Assembly: GCF_018138715.1 (NCBI RefSeq)
Contig: NZ_JAGSHX010000006.1
Coordinates: 8,432,001-8,496,000 of the forward strand
DNA from: Streptomyces asiaticus
GTDB lineage: Bacteria; Actinomycetota; Actinomycetes; Streptomycetales; Streptomycetaceae
Reading direction: 5' to 3'
Length of the DNA: 64,000 nt
The position numbers and the translations under genes are program-made. Below are positions 58,220 to 64,000 of the stretch, piece after piece (position 1 is the first letter of the stretch; every line of letters begins with the position of its first letter). A model generated the notes under the pieces. The model did not search any database and had not been told where the DNA came from. It saw only the letters and a program-made list of their open reading frames with translations.

Positions 58220-59184
58220 TCAAGGCGGAGTGGTTCTACTGGCTCGTCGGCGCCGTCTTCCTCGCCATGGCCGCCCAGATGGCCGTCGACCGCACCAACC
58301 CCAAGCGCCTCGGCTCGGCCGCCTTCTGGGGGCTGCTCGGCGGCTGCTTCTTCTACAGCAGCTGGGTGGTGGAGAAGAAGGCCCCGGCCGAACCGCTGGG
58401 CGTCGCCGTCCTCGCCATGGTCTGCCTGGGCGGCTTCCAGCTCACCGGGCGCGGTGTGCCGCGCACCACCACGCCCGAGCAGCGCGCGGCCTCGGCCGCC
58501 CGGCTCGGCAGCAAGCTGTTCGTCCCGGCGCTCACCATCCCGCTGGTCGCCGTCGTCTGCGCATCGGCCGTCAAGCACTGGCACATCGGGGGCGAACCGG
58601 TCCTGGAGGCCGGCAGCGAGACCATCCTCGGCCTCGGCTTCGGCGCGATCGTCGGACTGCTGGTCGGGATGGCCGTGGTGCGCGAGCGGCGGCCCGCGGT
58701 GCCCCTGCACGCCGGGCGGAGCCTGCTGGAGTCCATGGGCTGGGCGCTGCTGCTGCCCCAGCTGCTCGCCGTGCTCGGCTCCATCTTCCAGGAGGCCGGG
58801 GTCGGCACCCAGGTCGGCAAGATCACCGAACAGGTGCTGCCGGAGGGTCAGAAGTACGTGGCCGTGGCCGTCTACTGCGTGGGAATGGCCCTGTTCACCG
58901 TCATCATGGGCAACGCCTTCGCCGCCTTCCCGGTGATGACCGCCGCCATCGGCTGGCCCGTGCTCATCCAGCAGATGCACGGGGACGCGCCCGTCGTCCT
59001 CGCCGTCGGCATGCTGGCCGGTTTCTGCGGCACGCTCGTGACACCCATGGCCGCCAACTTCAACCTGGTGCCCGCCGCCCTGCTGGAACTCAAGGACCAG
59101 TACGGGCCCATCAAGGCGCAGATCCCCACCGCCGGGGCGCTGTTGGTCTGCAACATCGCCATCATCTCGCTGTTCGCCTTCTGA
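58216..59184 (+). CDS. DUF979 membrane protein
   Basis: This 322-residue protein has about eight to nine membrane segments, with MGNAFAAFPVMTAAIGWPVLI and GTLVTPMAANFNLVPAALLELKDQYGPIKAQIPTA conserved in DUF979. The GTG start overlaps the DUF969 stop. The two are likely subunits of one transporter. The following peptidase gene begins 14 bases later. Confidence 0.9.
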   Translation: MIKAEWFYWLVGAVFLAMAAQMAVDRTNPKRLGSAAFWGLLGGCFFYSSWVVEKKAPAEPLGVAVLAMVCLGGFQLTGRGVPRTTTPEQRAASAARLGSKLFVPALTIPLVAVVCASAVKHWHIGGEPVLEAGSETILGLGFGAIVGLLVGMAVVRERRPAVPLHAGRSLLESMGWALLLPQLLAVLGSIFQEAGVGTQVGKITEQVLPEGQKYVAVAVYCVGMALFTVIMGNAFAAFPVMTAAIGWPVLIQQMHGDAPVVLAVGMLAGFCGTLVTPMAANFNLVPAALLELKDQYGPIKAQIPTAGALLVCNIAIISLFAF

Positions 59185-59198
59185 AGGGGGCCGCTGCT

Positions 59199-59843
59199 GT
59201 GACCCGTGTGCTTCTCACCGGCTTCGAACCCTTCGCGGGCTCGGCCGTCAACCCGTCGTGGTAGGCCGTCTCCCTGGTGGCCGCCGATCCGCCGCCCGGC
59301 ACCGAGGTCACGGCCGTACAGCTCGCCTGCGTCTTCGGCACCGCCCTCGACGAGCTGGCCGCCGCCGTGGCGGAGGCCGACCCCGACCTGGTGCTGTGCG
59401 TGGGCCAGGCGGGCGGCCGTCCCGGTGTCACCGTCGAGCGGGTCGCGATCAACGTGGACGACGCCCGGATACCCGACAACGCCGGACGTCGGCCCATCGA
59501 CGAACCGGTGGTCGAGGGCGGCCCCGCCGCCTACTTCGCGTCCCTGCCCGTCAAGGCGTGTGTCGCGGCCGTCCGCGAGGCCGGGATTCCGGCCGCCGTC
59601 TCACAGACTGCCGGAACGTTTGTGTGCAACCACGTCTTCTACGGTCTGGCCCATCTCATCGCCACCGAGCGGCCCGCCCTGCGCGGCGGCTTCGTCCACC
59701 TCCCGTACGCGCCCGAGCAGGTCGTGGACGGCGCCGAACCCGCACTGCCGGCCGCCATGGCGGCCGACGCGCTGCGGGCGATCATCGGTGCGGCCGTGAG
59801 CACCCGAACCGACCTGCGCGTCGCCGAGGGGGCAACGCATTGA
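59199..59843 (+). pseudogene. pcp: Pyroglutamyl peptidase (Pcp), interrupted by an amber codon
   Basis: Read from GTG 59199 the protein would be 214 residues and matches C15 pyrrolidone-carboxylate peptidase throughout: VLLTGFEPFAGSAVNPSW at the start, catalytic E80 (VTVERVAINVDDARIPDN), C143 (TFVCNHVFYGLAHL) and H167 (GFVHLPY). Codon 22 (59262-59264) is TAG where relatives have a glutamate, one base from GAG. An internal GTG at 59277 would lose the first beta strand and substrate loop. Either a recent null mutation or a base-call error. Pcp removes N-terminal pyroglutamate from peptides. Confidence 0.85.
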
Positions 59844-60946
59844 ACGCGCCTTATGAATTCGACGAGCCGGACGAGCGGGGCGAGCCGGACGGGACGGACG
59901 AGCGGGGCGAGCCGGACGGGACCGGGAGCGAACTCGGCCGGTACGCGGCCCGGTTCGCCGCCCTCGCCACCGCCAACGTCACCCGGGCCTACCCCAACGC
60001 CCCCGCGCATCTGCTGCGCGGCCCCGAGGACCTGGTCGAGCCGCGCCGGCACCACCCCGCCTTCTACGGCTCCTACGACTGGCACTCCGCGGTCCATATG
60101 CACTGGCTGCTGGTCCGGCTGCTGCGCCGCTGCCCCGACCGCGTCCGCGCCGACGAGGTCACCGCCGTACTGGACGGGCACCTTACGGCCGACGCCCTCG
60201 CCGCGGAGGCGGACTATCTGCGCGCCCACCCCTCCTTCGAGCGCCCTTACGGATGGGCCTGGCTGCTCGCGCTGACCGCCGAGTGCCGGAGCCTGCCGGG
60301 GCCCGCGGGCGAGCGCTGGGCGAAGGCCCTGGAACCGGCCGCCGACGCCGTCTGCGCACTGCTGGGCGGATGGCTGGAACGCGCCACCTACCCGGTGCGG
60401 CACGGCGTCCACACCAACAGCGCCTTCGCCCTCGGCCTGGTCCTGGACAGCGCGGCCGCCGCGGGTGCGAAGGGGATCGTCGAACCGGTCACCGAGGCCG
60501 TCCTGGACTGGTTCGCCGACGACCACGACGCCCCCGTCCACTGGGAGCCGTCCGGGCAGGACTTCCTCTCGCCCGCGCTCACCGAGGCCGAGGCGGTCTG
60601 CCGGGTGCTGCCGGAGGAGGAGTTCGCGCGCTGGCTGGAACGCTTCCTCGCCGGCGTCGAATGGGGCGCGCCCGTCACCGTGCTCACCCCGCCCATCGTC
60701 TCCGACCCCGCCGATCCGCACATCGGTCACCTCCTCGGCCTCATCCTCAGCCGGGCCGCCGCGCTCCGCCGCGTGGCAGCCGCCCTGCCGCACGGCGATC
60801 CGCGGGCGGACGTGCTGCGGACGGCGGCCCGTGACCATCTGGCCGCCGGGCTCCCGGCCAGCGTCTCCGGGGACTTCACCGGCGACCACTGGCTCGCCAC
60901 CTTCGCGGCGCTCGCCCTGGACGGACCACCGGCCGGTGAGCCGTAG
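59840..60946 (+). CDS. DUF2891 protein
   Basis: This 368-residue protein is a DUF2891 member with an (alpha/alpha)-barrel look: PEDLVEPRRHHPAFYGSYDWHSAVHMHWLLVRLLR, YPVRHGVHTNSAFALGLVLD, WEPSGQDFLSPALTEAEAVCRVL and SGDFTGDHWLATFAALAL. Histidine and aspartate residues in these blocks suggest an enzyme, perhaps a lyase or hydrolase. The start is a TTG overlapping the pcp stop, with GAGGGGG 8 bases before; a tandem 27-base repeat follows (59869-59922, DERGEPDGT twice). Function unknown, but the setting points to pyroglutamyl substrates. Confidence 0.85.
   Translation: MNAPYEFDEPDERGEPDGTDERGEPDGTGSELGRYAARFAALATANVTRAYPNAPAHLLRGPEDLVEPRRHHPAFYGSYDWHSAVHMHWLLVRLLRRCPDRVRADEVTAVLDGHLTADALAAEADYLRAHPSFERPYGWAWLLALTAECRSLPGPAGERWAKALEPAADAVCALLGGWLERATYPVRHGVHTNSAFALGLVLDSAAAAGAKGIVEPVTEAVLDWFADDHDAPVHWEPSGQDFLSPALTEAEAVCRVLPEEEFARWLERFLAGVEWGAPVTVLTPPIVSDPADPHIGHLLGLILSRAAALRRVAAALPHGDPRADVLRTAARDHLAAGLPASVSGDFTGDHWLATFAALALDGPPAGEP
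59869..59922. repeat. Two 27-base tandem units at the start of the DUF2891 gene
   Basis: The unit encoding DERGEPDGT is present twice in direct succession with nearly identical DNA. Confidence 0.8.
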
Positions 60947-61063
60947 ACTGACGGATCGGTGAGGTGCGGGGGACGCGCCGGTGTACGCGCGTCCACACGC
61001 CGGGGACCTGGTATGTCATAGCGGGATCTCCGTGCCGTTTCGTACGTTGTCGGTGCGACGCCC

Positions 61064-61079
61064 TACTCTGTGCGACGTG
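61064..61079 (+). promoter_or_regulatory. Extended -10 and leaderless start of the condensin operon
   Basis: TACTCT (61064-61069) lies 7 bases before the GTG at 61077, and there is no Shine-Dalgarno. This is the spacing expected if transcription begins at the start codon itself. Confidence 0.5.
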
Positions 61080-62609
61080 ACATCTCCACCCCCGGGGGCC
61101 GCCGCGCCCCAGCTCAACACCGCTGAAGGGGCCGGCCGGCCGGCCCCGGGCCCGGCCGCCGACGAGGGCCTGGCCCGGCGGCTGCGCGCGCTCGCCTGCA
61201 CCGCCCCGCTGCACGACCTGGACGCGCGCAAGGCCAATCTCGCGGGGGAGTACGGGGTGTACGCGATGGCGGAGGTCGCCCTCGCCGCCATCGACCTCGT
61301 CACGCTCCACATGGACTTCGACACCGGCGCCGACCACGAGCAGATAGTGGCCAGGCTGCTGCCCCGGGTGGCGGCCCAGGCCCCCGGCCGCCCCGCCGCC
61401 GAGCACGACCGGGTCGCCCGCTGGGTGCTGGAGAACCTGATCAACGTCGGCAGTGTGGACCGCGGCTTCCGCGCCGTCTACGGCACCTTCGGGCCCGATG
61501 GGGTGTATGTCCGCAGGGACTACGACTTCAAGCTGATCGAGGAGGTGCCGGGGCCCGGCGGCAGCGTCTATCTGCGCACCACCGACGAGGCGGTCAACGT
61601 CCTGGTCGGCGCCCTCGACACGGACGTCACCAGCGCCCAGATCGCCGCCGAGGTCAAGCTGGAGGTCCTGATCAGCCGGGGTCGTCTCGCCGATGCCCAA
61701 CTCGCCGCCGAGCAGGCCCGCTACCGCACCGTGCAGTACTCGGAGACGCTGCGCCGCACCCTCGACGCCACCCGGCGCAACGTCCGCGCGGTCGACTGGC
61801 TGAGCACCGTCCCCGAGCTGATCAGCGAGGCGCTCGACCACGTCGCCGACCGCTACCGCCACGAGAACGCGATCCTCACCAACATCCGCAAGGCGCGCGA
61901 CGAGGCCGAGGGCACCGAGCACAAGCGGCGCGCCGCGGAGCTCGTCGACATCGTCAAGGACTGCATCCGGCGCCACACCCAGCTACAGTCCCGGCTGCTG
62001 GAGGCCGGTCCGCTGTTCCGCGCCGAGCAGGACCGCCAAGCCTTCGCGCCCCCCGCCCCGCGCTCCGGATACGACCTGTACGGACAGCTGCTGGCCCCCG
62101 TCCTCCCGCTGCCCCTCGAGCGCGCGGGCCGGGTCACCGACGCGTTCTTCGCCCGCGGCACGGGGCTGCGCACCCCGACCTCGGTGCGCATGAGCGACCT
62201 GGTCGAGATGCTGCTCACCCCGCCCGTGGAGCGGGAGCACCTCGGCGCGGAGATGCCCGAGCCGGACCTCATCGCCACCCCCGACGACAGCCGCTTCAGC
62301 GAGGAGCAGCTGGCGGTGGCCATGGAGCTGCTCGAACTGCCCGCGGACGCCCCGCGGCGGCTGTCCGGGCTGCTCGCCGACGCCCGCCGCCGCGACCCCG
62401 AGCTGCCCTATCTGATCGCCCTCCTCGCCGTCCACGCCGCCAGCCCCCCGGTCGGCACCGCCTACCGCCAGGGCGAGCAGCGGCTGCTGTTCGCCGTGGA
62501 CGACGGCACCGAACTGGACGACCCCGAATTCGGCGGCGCCGACCTGATAGTGGGCACCGCCCTGCTGGACGCGGTCGGCATGGCGGCCGACCGCGCGGAG
62601 GTGGCGTGA
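61077..62609 (+). CDS. MukF/JetA-like kleisin of a Wadjet/MksBEF-type condensin
   Basis: This 510-residue protein has an N-terminal winged-helix-like region (LHDLDARKANLAGEYGVYAMAEVALAAIDL), YLRTTDEAVNVLVGALDTDVTSAQIAAEVKLEVLISRGRLADAQLAAEQARYRTVQYSETL as the second helical part, and a long alpha-helical middle. These match JetA/MukF-type kleisins in order and length. The next genes encode a MukE/JetB-like and a MukB/JetC-like protein, which supports the call. It should bridge the ATPase heads. Assignment rests on overall layout and context, not on a catalytic motif. Confidence 0.72.
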   Translation: MTSPPPGAAAPQLNTAEGAGRPAPGPAADEGLARRLRALACTAPLHDLDARKANLAGEYGVYAMAEVALAAIDLVTLHMDFDTGADHEQIVARLLPRVAAQAPGRPAAEHDRVARWVLENLINVGSVDRGFRAVYGTFGPDGVYVRRDYDFKLIEEVPGPGGSVYLRTTDEAVNVLVGALDTDVTSAQIAAEVKLEVLISRGRLADAQLAAEQARYRTVQYSETLRRTLDATRRNVRAVDWLSTVPELISEALDHVADRYRHENAILTNIRKARDEAEGTEHKRRAAELVDIVKDCIRRHTQLQSRLLEAGPLFRAEQDRQAFAPPAPRSGYDLYGQLLAPVLPLPLERAGRVTDAFFARGTGLRTPTSVRMSDLVEMLLTPPVEREHLGAEMPEPDLIATPDDSRFSEEQLAVAMELLELPADAPRRLSGLLADARRRDPELPYLIALLAVHAASPPVGTAYRQGEQRLLFAVDDGTELDDPEFGGADLIVGTALLDAVGMAADRAEVA

Positions 62610-62656
62610 TGACCGCGACCCATGAGTACGCCCCGCGCGAGGAGGTTCAGCCGTGA
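62609..62656 (+). CDS. 15-codon relay cistron between the kleisin and MukE-like genes
   Basis: An ATG overlaps the kleisin stop (ATGA at 62609-62612) and the frame encodes MTATHEYAPREEVQP. Its stop TGA overlaps the GTG of the next gene (GTGA at 62653-62656). GAGGAGG, the ribosome site for the next gene, lies inside it. It may serve to carry ribosomes from one gene to the next; the peptide itself may have no role. Confidence 0.5.
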   Translation: MTATHEYAPREEVQP

Positions 62657-63537
62657 CCGAGTACGACATCGACGAGATGACACCGCCGGACGCGGCCCCC
62701 GCCCCGGCGGCGGCCGGTCTGACGCCCGCCGACGCGGCCGACGCCGCGCGGCTGGTGGCCTTCGGGCTCCAGCCCAAGCTGCTGCCCGCGCGGGACGTCG
62801 AATACGCCGAGCTGCTGCGCCGCCACCGCGACGAACCGGCGTTCGCCCGCCTCACCGACGCCATCGCCGCCGGACTCGGGCTCATCGTGCTGGAGGTGTC
62901 GACCCGCGCCGGAATGGCGGTGACCGCCGCCGAGGACTCCGTCTTCGCCGTCCGCATGGGCGACTACGCCCGCCGCGCCGCCACCGACTCCGCCGACCGC
63001 TTTCTGCACGGCCTCGCCCATCTCGCCGTCGCCGCCCTGGCGTTCCCCCGCCCCGAGGACCTCGCCGACGACGGCTATATCGGCCGCGTCACCGTCAACG
63101 GCGTCGACGCCTTCGTCCGCCAGGCGTGCCGGCGGCTGGAGGAGCGCGCCGAGGAGCAGGGGGAGAACACCGACCCCGCCACCGGTGCGCCCGGGCTGGA
63201 GTCCGCCTGGCGGGTCTACGCCCGGCGCAGCGCGACCGGCGCCACCAAGGACGCGCGCAGGCTCGCCGGTTCCACCACCGGCATCGTCGGCAAGGCCGTC
63301 GCCTTCCTGGTCGACTCCGGCTTCCTCCAGCGCACCGGCGACGAGTCCGGCGGCACCTACCGCACGACCGCCCGCTATCAGCTCCAGGTACGCGACATGG
63401 CGGCCTCCGCCGCCATGACCGAGCTGCTGGAGCTCGGCGTCGTCCCCGTCAGCGACGGCGGCGCCACCCTGCTCCCCCCCGACCAGGGCGACGACCTCGA
63501 CCTGGTGGCCGACGCCGGTCTCCCCTTCCACTCCTGA
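62653..63537 (+). CDS. MukE/JetB-like condensin subunit
   Basis: This 294-residue protein has a helical N-terminal half (ADRFLHGLAHLAVAALAFPRPEDLAD) and a C-terminal winged-helix-like part ending IVGKAVAFLVDSGFLQRTGDESGGTYRTTARYQLQVRDMAASA. Size and layout fit JetB/MukE, the partner of the kleisin. The GTG has GGAGG close upstream. It lies between the kleisin and the SMC-like gene with short spacing. No enzymatic motif is expected. Confidence 0.7.
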   Translation: MTEYDIDEMTPPDAAPAPAAAGLTPADAADAARLVAFGLQPKLLPARDVEYAELLRRHRDEPAFARLTDAIAAGLGLIVLEVSTRAGMAVTAAEDSVFAVRMGDYARRAATDSADRFLHGLAHLAVAALAFPRPEDLADDGYIGRVTVNGVDAFVRQACRRLEERAEEQGENTDPATGAPGLESAWRVYARRSATGATKDARRLAGSTTGIVGKAVAFLVDSGFLQRTGDESGGTYRTTARYQLQVRDMAASAAMTELLELGVVPVSDGGATLLPPDQGDDLDLVADAGLPFHS

Positions 63538-63602
63538 ACCCCGACGCCCGGCCCCCACCCGCCCGACACCACCCCACCTTCCGACAACGAGAGTCCGCCG
63601 CC

Positions 63603-64000
63603 ATGTACGAGCTGTCCCGGATCCGCCTCTACTCCATCGGGCCGGCCGGTGCGCGGTACGCCGACACCGTGCTGGACCTGCGCGGAGTCGGCGAGCCGGT
63701 GCCCAGCCCCGCGCCCACCCAGGCGGAGTTCTTCGAGGAGGAGCCGGTCGGCCCGCCGCGCCGCCCCGCCCCCGCCGGGGTGCTCTTCCTGGAGAACGGC
63801 GGCGGCAAGTCCGTCCTGCTCAAGCTGATCTTCTCGGTGATGCTGCCCGGCCATCGCAACACCCTGGGCGGCGCCAGCTCCGGTGTGCTGCGCAAGTTCC
63901 TGCTCGCCGACGACTGCGGGCATGTCGCGCTGGAGTGGCAGCACACCGTCACCGGTGAGACCGTCGTCGTCGGCAAGGTCAGCGAATGGCGCGGCCGTCA
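63603..64000 (+). CDS. MukB/JetC-like SMC ATPase (partial, runs off right edge)
   Basis: The first 132 residues are visible. A beta-rich start MYELSRIRLYSIGPAGARYADTVLDL leads to a Walker A variant FLENGGGKSVLLKLIFSVMLPG at about 63-84, the N-terminal half of an SMC/RecN-type ATPase head. LENGGGKS in place of GPNGSGKS is seen in MukB/JetC-like proteins. The rest of the head, the coiled coil and any JetD-like nuclease gene lie beyond the window. It is probably the motor that loads on and extrudes DNA. Confidence 0.8.
   Translation, partial: MYELSRIRLYSIGPAGARYADTVLDLRGVGEPVPSPAPTQAEFFEEEPVGPPRRPAPAGVLFLENGGGKSVLLKLIFSVMLPGHRNTLGGASSGVLRKFLLADDCGHVALEWQHTVTGETVVVGKVSEWRGR

Overview
The window is actinobacterial chromosome, almost certainly Streptomyces. 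It has very high GC with strong third-position GC bias, many GTG starts, purine-rich Shine-Dalgarno sites, a WhiB-family regulator, a DUF397 protein, an NsdA-type regulator and a Ser/Thr kinase with TPR repeats. The left edge carries the cyclooctatin genes cotB1-cotB2-cotB3. Its cyclase agrees residue for residue with the functional positions I know for CotB2 of S. melanosporofaciens, so the Streptomyces violaceusniger clade is likely. No tRNA, rRNA, CRISPR array or insertion sequence was seen.

Layout. 1-2505 (minus): P450 (cut by the edge), diterpene cyclase and GGPP synthase. 3208-5302 (minus): PTS-type dihydroxyacetone kinase dhaKLM. 5444-8868 (plus): a membrane protein joined in frame to a flavin-binding PNPOx domain, then a FadE26-like acyl-CoA dehydrogenase behind a KstR-type operator. 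8924-12438: a drug-resistance-type UvrA protein, a remnant of a VOC gene, an AraC regulator and an intact VOC gene. 12502-15772: an MpaB/DUF2236 protein and a kinase-TPR protein. 15851-20299: a phytoene-dehydrogenase-like oxidoreductase, a nitronate monooxygenase and an acyl-CoA synthetase. 20389-22705: Hsp20, DUF2267, secreted chorismate mutase and a GNAT acetyltransferase. 22854-28742: a steroid side-chain block (fadD19-like gene divergent from echA19, a DUF35 protein and two thiolases) whose order resembles Rv3515c-Rv3523 of Mycobacterium tuberculosis.

28836-44843 is mixed: DUF397, a long-chain acyl-CoA synthetase, a second class I terpene synthase, a frameshifted LuxR-family ATPase regulator, a secreted amidase, a phosphotransferase, an NsdA-like regulator, a PAS-PP2C phosphatase and a HEAT-repeat protein. 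45215-53559 is a tightly coupled plus-strand run of two GT4 glycosyltransferases, an SGNH hydrolase, a fused 5-oxoprolinase and an ankyrin protein.

54043-60946 is a pyroglutamate locus: pxpABC on the minus strand, a GntR/FCD regulator, and DUF969, DUF979, pyroglutamyl peptidase (broken by an amber codon) and DUF2891 on the plus strand. Two nearly identical operator/promoter elements, one per transcription unit, point to a single regulon. From 61077 to the right edge runs the start of a MukBEF/Wadjet-like condensin operon. It begins with what looks like a leaderless GTG, uses a 15-codon relay cistron between its first two genes, and its SMC-like ATPase is cut off by the window.
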